Origin: Cladorhizidae sp. MBARI D1340-BT2
Taxonomy: Eukaryota; Porifera; Demospongiae; Poecilosclerida; Cladorhizidae
Length of the DNA: 64,000 bases
Direction: 5' to 3'
Assembly (NCBI GenBank): GCA_028752905.1
Contig: JAQNBH010000014.1
Coordinates: 31,644,276-31,708,275 of the forward strand
Under the pieces are notes generated by a model, which searched no databases, was not told the DNA's origin, and saw only the letters and a list, made by a program, of their open reading frames with translations. Shown piece after piece: positions 22,925 through 34,093 of the stretch. A program made the position numbers and the translations under genes. Within the stretch, counting starts at the first letter, position 1. Every line of letters starts with the position of its first letter.

Positions 22925-23100
22925 ACATGTCAGCCTCTCCTGAACCAGTTGCGGAGTCCCCCCCAACATCGACTTCAACAACCACTTCTGCATCCAGGAA
23001 GTTGGAAGAGAAACGAGATTCTGTGTTAGCTTCCATGGAAGAGCTTACAAAGATGGGTGTCTTAGTCTTACTGAAGAAGAACTGTGAAGAGAAAGACATA
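22925..23100 (+). CDS. Exon of unidentified plus-strand gene
   Basis: GTTTGTGCCGCAG ends at 22924 and a strong donor, ACATA|GTAAGT, follows 23100. Between them ATG 22927 opens exactly 58 codons: MSASPEPVAESPPTSTSTTT, then SRKLEEKRDSVLASMEELTK, then MGVLVLLKKNCEEKDI, ending in phase 0. The first half is Ser/Thr/Pro-rich; the second looks like an amphipathic helix. The ATG may be the true start, or the frame may continue from an upstream exon. A possible next exon begins at 23365 after a strong pyrimidine tract (CCCCCTCCCACCCCAG), but its phase-0 reading (LLMIHLAHLHRMDRQEKEQR) is unconvincing. The family is unknown. Confidence 0.5.
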
Positions 23101-23829
23101 GTAAGTATGGAAATACTCCAGCTGCACCTATGAGCAACTACACACACATAACTACAATAAGACAGTTATGTGCTTCTGTCTCTTTGATCTACAAGGCATG
23201 GACTCCTGCTAGTGGCATGGCTATCCAAATAAATCTTGTTACTTGCAAATTTACAAACGTTGACAAGAGTCATTTGATGCCGCTCCCACACATACACGTA
23301 GCAAGGAAAAAAGAAATCTTTGCTTTCTGATCGCTTTCTCGTTCTCTTCCCCCTCCCACCCCAGTTGCTAATGATACATCTTGCTCACTTACACAGAATG
23401 GATCGACAAGAGAAAGAACAAAGGCACTCACTTATCTTGGTTATGATCCTTAGAATCCTCCAGCTGAGTACACTTTTTGTATATCCTTACGATTTTAGAC
23501 CTAGCAGGACATAGTATGACGACAGCGTAGTGCTCTGTTAGCACCTCCTTGCTCGGTGTGAAGCAAGCTAGCCACACCTAGAGGCAATTAATTCCATAAA
23601 CCCACATCCGGAGATACTAAATCACCACTTCCTTCAACAAACAACCGCGCAAGCGTCATTGAGTAGTGGGATGGTGAAGACTGGCATGACTTTTGACACT
23701 GTGAATTCAAATTGTATTCACTCGACTAGAGTAAGAGTGAAGAGTGAAGCAAAGTCCTGTAGAGGAAAGAAGACAAAGTGATCCCCCGGAACACTGCTTC
23801 GCCAACTTGATGGATTCATTTTCATTTGA

Positions 23830-24243
23830 AAATGGAAAGGACTGTCGCCACGGGAGTATATCTACCTCCCTAACTGGACACGTGGCCAGCCGGCTGCACT
23901 GGATGTGACTGTTATCTCACCTATGCAACAGCAGACCATCGCGGGAGCAGCGAAAACCCCTGGATATGCACTCAGGGTAGGTGAAGACCGAAAAATGAGG
24001 GCACATTCAGAGGAGTGCCACTCTGCAGGCATCCATTTCACTCCCATGGTGGTGGAAGCTCTGGGAGGCTGGTGTGAGGAGGCTATTGTCACCATCAAAA
24101 GGATAGGTTGCCTGCAGGGACAGCGCCTTGGCATTGACCCTGTTGATAGCACCCGCCACTTATTCCAACGCTTGGCTATCGCCCTTTGGAGAGGGAACGC
24201 TTCACTGTGGGTCCAGAGGCAACCATTCGCCTGGCGGAAGTAG
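23830..24243 (+). pseudogene. Retroelement ORF fragment (C-terminal, nuclease-like domain)
   Basis: An open stretch without a convincing ATG, from just after a TGA at 23827 to TAG 24241-24243. It reads EYIYLPNWTRGQPAALDVTV at about 23854-23913, then ISPMQQQTIAGAAKTPGYAL, later VEALGGWCEEAIVTIKRIG, and ends DSTRHLFQRLAIALWRGNAS. The W..G.PAALDVTV.SP pattern with the following GYA, GGW and RHLFQRL blocks is one I know from the C-terminal part of animal and protist transposable-element polymerase proteins, where it looks like a PD-(D/E)xK-type nuclease. No polymerase domain is present here, so this is a truncated copy. An A-rich tail follows at 24376. Confidence 0.5.
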
Positions 24244-24396
24244 ATGGTGTAGACTAATTAACTGAACTGTTTTTCCATTGACCCATCCCTGCAGAGGTGG
24301 ATGGAGATGTTTAATCTTGATGTATTTGACTTTGTATTTAATATATATATATACATGTATAACTAAAGTTATTGCAAAAAAAAAAGAGGAAAAAAA
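24244..24396 (+). mobile_element. Probable 3' end of the truncated retroelement, with A-rich tail
   Basis: AT-rich sequence with (TA)n at about 24344-24355, ending in a run of about ten A residues at 24376 and a further A-rich stretch to 24396. A 3' tail after a 5'-truncated ORF is typical of target-primed (non-LTR-like) insertion. The class is inferred. Confidence 0.4.
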
Positions 24397-24681
24397 GAGT
24401 ATAAAACGCTTATAAATATTGCACTAGCTGTGTAACTGTCTGTTCGTGTGTGGTGTTCAAATGCTCCTTTTTGGGGGCGACTGAATAGTGAACTAGGTTT
24501 CACTGCGTTCAATTTGATGGGGAAACTCTCGTGAGTTGCTACCTCCATTACCACATTTTCTCTCCGGACTTGAACTGCGCAGGGGGAAAAAATTATTGCG
24601 AAAGCTCTTGAGCCCCACCCCCAAGCACTATAGCAACGTCGAGCTGGGTTTTTGTCCGTGCGTGTATTGGTTTCAGTAGCC

Positions 24682-25026
24682 ATGTCTTACCCTGGCGAAG
24701 GTTATAAGATGTCAAACTATGGCCTCAAGATATATTCCCCATATCAAGTGAAGCAGCAATGGAAACAGACTGTTTGCAGAGAAACGAAGGTCACTATAGA
24801 CCGAATAGTGCATGTGCATAACTCCCAGTCAGTCATGAATATATTTTAGGTGAACAAGTTCCACACAGCAGCTATGAAAGCTATACCAACTCTGGATACA
24901 AGCATTCCAATATCATATTTTAACACGGGCAAGGTGTACCCAGAAATTCCAAGCTATGACCGCATCTTCAGACAGAAGGAAGGCTACAACCAGAAGCTGA
25001 AGAGAGATGACCTCGAACACACACAG
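24682..25026 (+). CDS. CFAP90 (C5orf49)-like ciliary protein, two exons
   Basis: Exon 1 (24682-24789) runs from ATG after CAGTAGCC and encodes MSYPGEGYKMSNYGLKIYSP, then YQVKQQWKQTVCRETK. An intron of exactly 60 bp (GTCACTATAG to ATATATTTTAG) follows. Exon 2 (24850-25026) is 59 codons, phase 0 at both ends, and ends at donor ACACAG|GTCAGA. Exon 2 encodes VNKFHTAAMKAIPTLDTSIP, then ISYFNTGKVYPEIPSYDRIF, then RQKEGYNQKLKRDDLEHTQ. The SYFN, YD.IF, GY..KL.RDD.EH pattern is what I recall of CFAP90/C5orf49, a small protein of motile cilia thought to lie inside the doublet microtubules. The match is from memory and short. The 3' exons are missing nearby; a candidate last exon is at 57285. Downstream sequence enters repeats from 26266. 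Confidence 0.5.
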
Positions 25027-26265
25027 GTCAGAATATGTGTGGGTGGGTAAGGATGTTTGAGCAAGTGATCCATGTCAAATTGCTAGAGCATGACATGTTG
25101 TCACCCCAAGGTAATGTAATATACTACTATCACAATTATCTAAGGTAATGTATATACTACTAGGACTAATGCAAGTGTGACATGCACAAGAGTTTGTTTT
25201 CTTTGATGTTATAAAAAGTGTGCTGACTTTATTTGACCTCATTGGGGGGAAGGGGGGAAGAGGGAGGGGTTTTTCCCCAATAATTTGCTGTAAAATGCAA
25301 TTAGCTTTCCTAAAGGCACTAACATGTTACAGGTCTAGGATGGTCCTGATAAGCCAAGCTCTCTATAATGTTAGCTACGGCTACGTGGGCTTTAAACACT
25401 GCTGCTGCAATGAATGCTCTGATGGTCTATTTATGGGATTTACCAGCTGTCACTACTTGGAAAGTTGTTTAACTTGGCCAGATCCAGCTGGCTTGCTCTG
25501 TAAAAAGTGGTTGCTCTAATGACTAACAGCCATTGCTTATTTGACTCATATTGTCTCTGTAATATCCTGCCCACTGACATAATATCTGAACTGGAATAGA
25601 TGTGAACATGTTCCTTATTCCTGATGAAGGCTAGAGCATCGAGAGCTGAAACGTCGAGTGAATTTAAGTTGATTAGCGTAGTATATTGTATGTGCCTTAT
25701 TTGACACATTTCAAGTGTGTGTCTGTGATTCAGTATAAATATAGCTGGCTCTGCCTAGCTCTGCAAGTCTTGCGGTCAAACGTATTGAATACCGTAAACT
25801 CTGGTTGTTAAGCGTCTCCATGTTTAGCCCACAAGAACCTGTTCAAGACCTCTCATGTTGTCATCTACAATTTAGTGTCCTTATGCTACCTTGCTGTGAA
25901 GCACTGATCTTGTTATCATTAAAAACTTAGGAGTAAAGTGTATTCATATTAGCTTCACTGTCAAGCAACACATTCACAAATTATTGATAGAAAAGTTTTA
26001 TGAGTAGGACTACGCCTATCATTACAGAGTTGTCCATAATAGTCCACTTGTTTCTCAACCAGCTTCCTGCTGAGTCACTCTAGTAGTGCAGTTAACTCCT
26101 TTATAGCCTATGAAGTTCCAAAACACTTCCCAAAATTCCCAGTGATCACACCTCTAGCTCACGTAGGGTGTCAACATCGAGTCCCTCGCAAGAATCATTC
26201 CCATCTTTGGCAAAACAGAACTTTTTGCCACAAAAGATATCATAATAGTTTTGAGGATATACTTC
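25027..26265. other. Probable intron sequence, no exon recognised
   Basis: Begins at the donor of the CFAP90-like exon. It contains one dispersed-repeat copy (25612-25690). Short open frames such as 25220-25519 show no domain. No exon of the expected 0-phase type was found. Confidence 0.4.
25612..25690 (+). mobile_element. Dispersed repeat copy with intact hammerhead-like core
   Basis: Contains CTGATGA at 25621-25627, then AGGCTAGAGCATCGAGAGCT, then GAAAC at 25648-25652, then GTCGAG and AATTTAAGTTGATTAG. CTGATGA and GAAA separated by a potential stem II are the invariant core pieces of a hammerhead ribozyme. A pairing partner upstream for the helix after GAAAC, with a GUH cleavage site, is not evident in this copy, so activity is unproven. 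Confidence 0.5.
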
Positions 26266-27009
26266 AAAGGGGTAGAGTCAGTCCCAAGGCAGGAGAGTCA
26301 TCCCCAAGGCAGGAGAGTCAGTCCCAAGGCAGGAGAGTCACCCCAAGGCAGGAGAGTCAGTCCCAAGGCAGGAGAGTCAGTCCCAAGGCAGGAGAGTCAT
26401 CTCCAAGGCAGGAGAGTCAGTCCCAAGGCAGGAGAGTCACCCCAAGGCAGGAGAGTCAGTCCCAAGGCAGGAGAGTCATCCCCAAGGCAGGAGAGTCAGC
26501 CCCAAGGCAGGAAAGTCAGCTCCAAGGCAGGAAAGTCAGCTCCAAGGCAGGAGAGTCAGCCCCAAGGCAGGAGAGTCAGTCCCAAGGCAGGAGAGTCAGC
26601 CCCAAGGCAGGAGAGTCAGTCCCAAGGCAGGAGAGTCAGCCCCAAGGCAGGAGAGTCAGCCCCAAGGCAGGAGAGTCAGTCCCAAGACAGGAGAGTCACC
26701 CCAAGGCAGGAGAGTCAGTCCCAAGGCAGGAGAGTCAGCCCCAAAGCAGAGTCAGTCCCAAGGCAGGAGAGTCATCCCCAAGGCAGGAGAGTCAGCCCCA
26801 AGGCAGGAGAGTCAGCTCCAAGGCAGGAGAGTCAGTCCCAAGACAGGAGAGTCACCCCAAGGCAGGAGAGTCAGTCCCAAGGCAGGAGAGTCAGCCCCAA
26901 AGCAGAGTCAGTCCCAAGGCAGGAGAGTCAGTCCCAAGGCAGGAGAGTCATCCCCAAGGCAGGAGAGTCATCCCCAAGGCAGGAGCGTCATCCCCAAGGC
27001 AGGATTGAG
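26266..27009. repeat. 20-bp minisatellite
   Basis: About 37 copies of AGGCAGGAGAGTCAGTCCCA, with 19-bp units (CACCCCA) and a few 14-bp units (AAGCAGAGTCAGTCCC). Two to three plus frames stay open (for example 26142-27008, 26251-27033), coding runs of SPKAGESVPRQ. These are repeat artefacts. Confidence 0.96.
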
Positions 27010-28257
27010 AGCTTGTCACTAGCTCTGTCTTAGTTCCTCGAGAGACATGCTCCTGCCGCAATCTTGCATAACCTTGCTTGAGAGATTGGGTCTTTCTTAG
27101 TTTGGCTCACAAGATTAGCTCCTCCGTTTTCCATTGGTCCAGTCTAAAAAAGATCATACAAAGACATTTTTCAGTGAGTATGTGTTAGTATTTAGTATGT
27201 ACCTAGTTGCAGTTGAGCGCAGGTTTCCTTGCAGGTTAGGGGATAAGCAGGGCACTAAACAGCCAGAGAGTATGGCATACATGCATGTCTAGTGACCACA
27301 TTTTCATGTGCTAGTATAATCTGCTCAAGCTCGGGCATGCCCAAGCATTATTCATGTGGGCAATTATAAATACTTGTCAAGGAACTGGGGTGTCAAGGAA
27401 CTGGGGTCATTTTTCTATCGCGGTAATAGCGTCAGGTATGGTGACCAATAGGATTGTAGAGTCAACATTCCGTTCCTTGCACAGGAAAACTTGGCAGTAG
27501 TCACCAGACGTATACTCAACCTCCGCACTTTTGAGTCTCCTCTCTGAGTCTGCAGCTTTACATGCTGTCTTTAGTGTCTGTGTGTATATTAACATCATCT
27601 AATGAGCTGAAGGGATGCATAGCAGGGAAGAAGATTCAAGGTAACTATCCCTCAGCAGTTGCTGTTCCCTACAATCAAGATGAAATACACTTGGCTTGTC
27701 TAAAGGCTGCTAAAGTGGGTCAAAATGCTTTTCTGAGGATCTCTTCTCATTTTCCTCTCAAACATAAGATGGTGTGCAATAGTCGCCAGATCTGCAGCTG
27801 CAAGGGTGAAGTGTACAATGTCCCTAGTAAGTACACTAGTCAGCATCCGCTGCAGTTCCACCACTATTAGTAGCCATAGTTTCACAAGGCTGTATGGAAG
27901 AGTGTTATAAAAGTGGGAAGCCCAAGCCTCACATACGCCCATGGTAGGTTGGGTTTGTTTGTTCTTGTCGTAGTACAAACAGCCAATCACCAGAGCAAAT
28001 TTTCTAGCCTTATTAGAGGGGACAGTTAATATTTCCTACCTAGGTTTTAGTGTACTAGAAGGCTGCATGTCCAGGTGAAGATGGAGGCTTTGAGGCCGGT
28101 CCCAAATACAGCACTTGAGCACACTCCCAACCTGGTTTGTTCAGTGATGAAGGTCCAGGAAAGAAACACTGAGAGCCAACAATTTCGGAGAAGAACCAGC
28201 ATCTTTGTTTCCTATCTTCACCATCTGACATCTTTATGGGCTGTCACGCACTTTTAG
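27010..28257. other. Unique sequence with unidentified short open frames
   Basis: The plus frame at 27562-27870 contains GKKIQGNYPSAVAVPYNQDE, then IHLACLKAAKVGQNAFLRIS; its composition is protein-like. A minus frame at 27598-27407 contains VEYTSGDYCQVFLCKERNVD. Neither matches a family I know, and they overlap antisense, so at most one is real. No clear splice sites or terminal repeats. Confidence 0.25.
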
Positions 28258-28655
28258 TGGTTGGTGGGGAATGATTCTCACTGCTGCTGGAAGTTCAACC
28301 TTCAGGGTGAACTATTTTACTTCCATGGTTGGTGAGGAGTGATTCTCACTGCTGCTGGAAGTTAAACCTTCAGGGTGAACTATTTTACTTCCTTGGTTGG
28401 TGAGGAGTGATTTTCACTGCTGCTGGAAGTTAAACCTTCAGGGTGAACTATTTTACTTCCATGGTTGGTGAGGAGTGATTCTCACTGCTGCTGGAAGTCC
28501 AACCTTCAGGGTGAACTAGTTTACTTCCATGGTTGGTGAGGAGTGATTCTCACTGCTTCTGGAAGTCCAACCTTCAGGGTGAACTATTTTACTTCCATCG
28601 TTGGTGGGGGGTGATTCTCACTGCTTCTGGAAGTCCAACCCTCAAGGTGAACTAA
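28258..28655. repeat. 68-bp minisatellite
   Basis: About six copies of GTTGGTGAGGAGTGATTCTC, then ACTGCTGCTGGAAGTTAAAC, then CTTCAGGGTGAACTATTTTA, CTTCCATG. Copies differ by scattered substitutions, such as GGGG for GAGG and GCTTCT for GCTGCT. Confidence 0.95.
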
Positions 28656-28736
28656 GTCATTATATTTTTATTTATTGTTTTTATTTGTCCCCTTAATTAC
28701 TGGCCTACTTACTTATTTAATTATTGTTTACCCTTA

Positions 28737-28943
<207 letters not shown>

Positions 28944-29082
28944 GACAAAACAATAAAGTCAAAGAGGTGGAGATGGTGCCCAAAACTGCTGCAGCATTAC
29001 CCCTCTGTATCGCCAAAGACAGACGTTGAAGGAGGTACCTCCTGGAGTTTTTATTATTATTGTTGTTGTTGTTGTTGTTGTT

Positions 29083-29180
29083 AATGACTTTCTCAATAAT
29101 CAACTTGAAATTTATTCTCTCGACCTTTCCACTAGCTTTTGGAGGTTATGTCAACTGAGAGCTCTTTGAGAGATTATTAT
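29083..29180. mobile_element. Dispersed repeat copy (tail portion)
   Basis: ATGACTTTCTCAATAATCAA, then TTGAAATTTATTCTCTCGAC, match the 14.6-kb copy, followed by ATGTCAACTGAGAGCTCTTT that is shared with the 57.4-kb copy. Only part of the CTAG stem region is kept here. Confidence 0.6.
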
Positions 29181-29205
29181 TTTATAGATCCAGTAAGAAG
29201 GCCCT

Positions 29206-29785
29206 TTGGGTCTTTCCACCCTAGCTCCTGTGGAGGCTGCTAGTGCTATACTCGCAGTAGCTCCTGTGGGGCTGCTAGTGCTATACTCGCAGTAGATCCC
29301 CCTAGCACCTGCGGAGGCTGCTAGTGCTATACTCACAGTAGATCCCCTAGCTCCTGTGGAGGCTACTCGTGCTATACTCGCAGTAGATCCCCCTAGCACC
29401 CATGGAGGCTGCTAGTGCTATACTCGCAGTAGATCTCCCTAGCTCCTGTGGGGCTGCTAGTGCTATACTCGCAGTAGATCCCCCTAGCTCCTGTGGGGCT
29501 GCTAGTGCTATACTCGCAGTAGATCCCCCTAGCTCCTGTGGGGCTGCTAGTGCTATACTCGCAGTAGATCCCCCTAGCTCCTGTGGGGCTGCTAGTGCTA
29601 TACTCGCAGTAGATCCCCCTAGCTCCTGTGGGGCTGCTAGTGCTATACTCGCAGTAGATCCCCCTAGCTCCTGTGGGGCTGCTAGTGCTATACTCGCAGT
29701 AGATCCCCCTAGCTCCTGTGGGGCTGCTAGTGCTATACTCACAGTAGATCCCCCTAGCTCCTGTGGAGGCTACTCGTGCTACGAA
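29206..29785. repeat. 45-bp minisatellite
   Basis: About thirteen copies of GTAGATCCCCCTAGCTCCTG, then TGGGGCTGCTAGTGCTATAC, TCGCA. 45 bp is fifteen codons, so a plus frame (29402-29797, SAILAVDPPSSCGAA repeated) and a minus frame (29742-29347) both stay open. Units at the edges differ by GGAGG for GGGG. Confidence 0.96.
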
Positions 29786-30475
29786 GTAGAAACTTAAGAG
29801 AAGAATATTGATTTAAACAACCAAATCCGAGCTATCATTGGCTCAGGGGGCAGCCTGCTGGCAAGTTGCTTGCAATATGCTAGCTGTAGGCTAGTGTAGT
29901 TCAGATATCATCAGGTATGTCCCTAACAAAATTGCCGACAAAGCCCGGTGCTGTGCCATGGCAATGGTGGTATCCAGCAATGTTTAAACGACTAAACGAC
30001 TGCTGAGTCCAAATCCGAAGCCGTCTTTAGCTCCAGGGGGCAAGGGGGCAAGTTGGGCAAGTTGCCCCTAATCTCCATGTCCAAGCCCTTGATGTTATAG
30101 ATTACCCCCCCTCCCCTTCCCCCCACTCTCCCCCCAGTATCAAAGGTCAGACTTGTAATACCATGTGCTACAAGTTGATCACATGATTCATGGCAGCTGC
30201 CACAACCACTACTCCCCATCAAACTGAGTTTGTCTTGCTATGGTTGATGAACGATATTATAAAGACCATTTAATTTTAGTTTTAAATGAATCAATAGACG
30301 CGCAATCAATTTGGTAGTACAACTACAGTATATTCAGATGATGGTTTGGTGGGTTGGGGGGGGGTTTGGGTTTGGGGGGAACAATAACTGTGCATATATA
30401 TTTGCACCAAAAGAATGCTAAACCGCATCCCACATAATTAAAATGAATATGGCACTGATGATTTCTTTCATGTTT
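29786..30475. other. Unique sequence before the giant array, no feature recognised
   Basis: G/C-runs occur near 30040-30075, 30105-30135 and 30350-30380. The CAGGGGGCAAGGGGGCAAG stretch at about 30037 resembles hAT-type ends, but no partner was found. Confidence 0.4.
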
Positions 30476-31866
30476 TCTCTCAAGTTGGAAGCCTGATTGC
30501 CTCTCACATTATTAGAGTTGGAAACCTGATTGCTTCTCATATTATTAGAGTTGGAGACCTGATTGCCTCTCAGAGTTGGAAGCCTGATTGCCTCTCACAT
30601 TATTAGAGTTGGAAGCCTTGCCTCTCTCATTATTAGAGTTGGAAGCCTTCTCACATTATTAGAGTTGGAAGCCTGATTGCCTCTCACATTATTAGAGTTG
30701 GAGACCTGATTGCCTCTCACATTATTAGAGTTGGAAGCCTGATTACCTCTCACATTATTAGAGTTAGAGACCTGATTACCTCTCACGTTGGAGACCTGAT
30801 TGCCTCTCACATTATTAGAGTTGGAGACCTGATTGCCTCTCACATTATTAGAGTTGGAAACCTGATTGCCTCTCACATTATTAGAGTTGGAAGCCTGATT
30901 GCCTCTCACATTATTAGAGTTGGAAGCCTGATTGCCTCTCACATTATTAGAGTTGGAGACCTGATTACCTCTCACATTATTAGAGTTGGAGACCTGATTG
31001 CCTCTCACATTATTAGAGTTGGAGACCTGATTGCCTCTCTCATTATTAGAGTTGGAAGCCTTGCCCTCTCACATTATTAGAGTTGGAAGCCTGATTGCCT
31101 CTGACATTATTAGAGTTGGAAGCCTGATTGCCTCTCACATTATTAGAGTTGGAGACCTGATTGCCTCTCACATTATTAGAGTTGGAGACCTGATTGCCTC
31201 TCACATTATTAGAGTTGGAAACCTGATTGCCTCTCACATTATTAGAGTTGGAGACCTGATTGCCTCTCACATTATTAGAGTTGGAAACCTGATTGCCTCT
31301 CACATTATTAGAGTTGGAAGCCTGATTGCCTCTCACATTATTAGAGTTAGAAGCCTGATTGCCTCTCACATTATTAGAGTTGGAGACCTGATTACCTCTC
31401 ACATTATTAGAGTTGGAAGCCTGATTGCCTCTCACATTATTAGAGTTAGAAGCCTGATTGCCTCTCACATTATTAGAGTTGGAAGCCTGATTGCCTCTCA
31501 CATTATTCATTATTAGAGTTGGAGACCTGATTGCCTCTCATATTATTAGAGTTGGAGACCTGATTGCCTCTCATATTATTAGAGTTGGAAGCCTTGCCTC
31601 TCACATTATTATAGTTGGAAGCCTGATTGCCTCTCACATTATTAGAGTTGGAGACCTGATTGCCTCTCACATTATTAGAGTTGGAGACCTGATTACCTCT
31701 CACATTATTAGAGTTGGAAGCCTTGCCTCTCACATTATTAGAGTTGGAAGCCTGATTGCCTCTCACATTATTAGAGTTGGAAGCCTGATTGCCTCTCACA
31801 TTATTAGAGTTGGAGACCTGATTACCTCTCACATTATTAAAGTTGGAAGCCTTGCCTCTCTAATTA

Positions 31867-33484
31867 TTAGAGTTGGAAGCCTTGCCCTCTCACATTATTA
31901 GAGTTGGAAGCCTGATTGCCTCTCACATTATTAGAGTTGGAAGCCTGATTGCCTCTCACATTATTAGAGTTGGAGACCTGATTGTCTCTCACATTATTAG
32001 AGTTGGAAGCCTGATTGCCTCTCACATTATTAGAGTTGGAAGCCTTGCCTCTCACATTATTAGAGTTGGAGACCTGATTGTCTCTCACATTATTAGAGTT
32101 GGAAGCCTGATTGCCTCTCACATTATTAGAGTTGGAAGCCTGATTGCCTCTCACATTATTAGAGTTGGAAGCCTTGCCTCTCACATTATTAGAGTTGAAG
32201 ACCTGAATGCCTCTCACATTATTAGAGTTGGAAGCCTGATTGCCTCTCACATTATTAGAGTTGGAGACCTGATTACCTCTCACAATATTAGAGTTGGAGA
32301 CCTGATTGCCTCTCACATTATTAGAGTTGGAAGCCTTGCCTCTCACATTATTAGAGTTGGAAGCCTGATTGCCTCTCACATTATTAGAGTTGGAAGCCTT
32401 GCCTCTCACATTAAGAGTTGGAGACCTGATTGCCTCTCACATTATTAGAGTTGGAAGCCTGATTGCCTCTCACATTATTAGAGTTGGAAGCCTTGCCTCT
32501 CACATTATTAGAGTTGGAGACCTGATTGCCTCTCACATTATTAGAGTTGGAGACCTGATTGCCTCTCACATTATTAGAGTTGGAAGCCTGATTGCCTCTC
32601 ACATTATTAGAGTTGGAGACCTGATTGCCTCTCACATTATTAGAGTTGGAGACCTGATTGCCTCTCACATTATTAGAGTTGGAGACCTGATTGCCTCTCA
32701 CATTATTAGAGTTGGAGACCTGATTGCCTCTCACATTATTAGAGTTGGAAGCCTGATTGCCTCTCACATTATTAGAGTTGGAAGCCTTGCCTCTCTCATT
32801 ATTAGAGTTGGAAGCCTGATTGCCTCTCACATTATTAGAGTTGGAGACCTGATTGCCTCTCACATTATTAGAGTTGGAGACCTGATTGCCTCTCACATTA
32901 TTAGAGTTGGAGACCTGAATGCCTCTCACATTATTAGAGTTAGAAGCCTGATTGCCTCTCACATTATTAGAGTTGGAGACCTGATTACCTCTCACATTAT
33001 TAGAGTTGGAAGCCTTGCCTCTCACATTATTAGAGTTGGAAGCCTGATTGCCTCTCACATTATTAGAGTTGGAGACCTGATTGCCTCTCACATTATTAGA
33101 GTTGGAGACCTGATTGCCTCTCGTATTATTAGAGTTGGAAACCTGATTGCCTCTCACATTATTAGAGTTGGAAGCCTTGCCTCTCACATTATTAGAGTTG
33201 GAAGCCTGATTACCTCTCACATTATTAGAGTTGGAAGCCTTGCCTCTCACATTATTAGAGTTGGAGACCTGATTGCCTCTCACATTATTAGAGTTGGAAA
33301 CCTGATTACCTCTGACATTATTAGAGTTGGAGACCTGATTATCTCTCACATTATTAGAGTTGGAAGCCTTGCCTCTCACATTATTAGAGTTGGAGACCTG
33401 ATTGCCTCTCACATTATTAGAGTTGGAAGCCTGATTGCCTCTCACATTATTAGAGTTGGAAGCCTTGCCCTCTCACATTATTAG
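31867..33484. repeat. Segmental duplication block A, copy 1
   Basis: The order of unit variants here, including a unit shortened to CACATTAAGAGTTGG near 32408, is repeated 2227 bp downstream with equal spacing of every frame break. Confidence 0.9.
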
Positions 33485-34093
33485 AGTTGGAAGCCTTGCC
33501 CTCTCACATTATTAGAGTTGGAAGCCTTGCCTCTCACATTATTAGAGTTGGAGACCTGATTGCCTCTCACATTATTAGAGTTGGAAGCCTGATTGCCTCT
33601 CACATTATTAGAGTTAGAAGCCTGATTGCCTCTCACATTATTAGAGTTGGAGACCTGATTACCTCTCACATTATTAGAGTTGGAAGCCTGATTGCCTCTC
33701 ACATTATTAGAGTTAGAAGCCTGATTGCCTCTCACATTATTAGAGTTAGAAGCCTGATTGCCTCTCATATTATTAGAGTTGGAGACCTGATTGCCTCTCA
33801 TATTATTAGAGTTGGAAGCCTTGCCTCTCACATTATTATAGTTGGAAGCCTGATTGCCTCTCACATTATTAGAGTTGGAGACCTGATTGCCTCTCACATT
33901 ATTAGAGTTGGAGACCTGATTACCTCTCACATTATTAGAGTTGGAAGCCTTGCCTCTCACATTATTAGAGTTGGAAGCCTGATTGCCTCTCACATTATTA
34001 GAGTTGGAAGCCTGATTGCCTCTCACATTATTAGAGTTGGAGACCTGATTACCTCTCACATTATTAAAGTTGGAAGCCTTGCCTCTCTAATTA

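Noticed and set aside
27407..27990. Genes on both strands at 27.4-28.0 kb
   Set aside because: The frames are antisense to each other, have no known domain and no clear splice borders; mentioned only as unidentified open frames.
30030..30075. Second hAT end (CAGGGGGCAAGGGGGCAAG)
   Set aside because: No matching inverted end or transposase sequence was found nearby.
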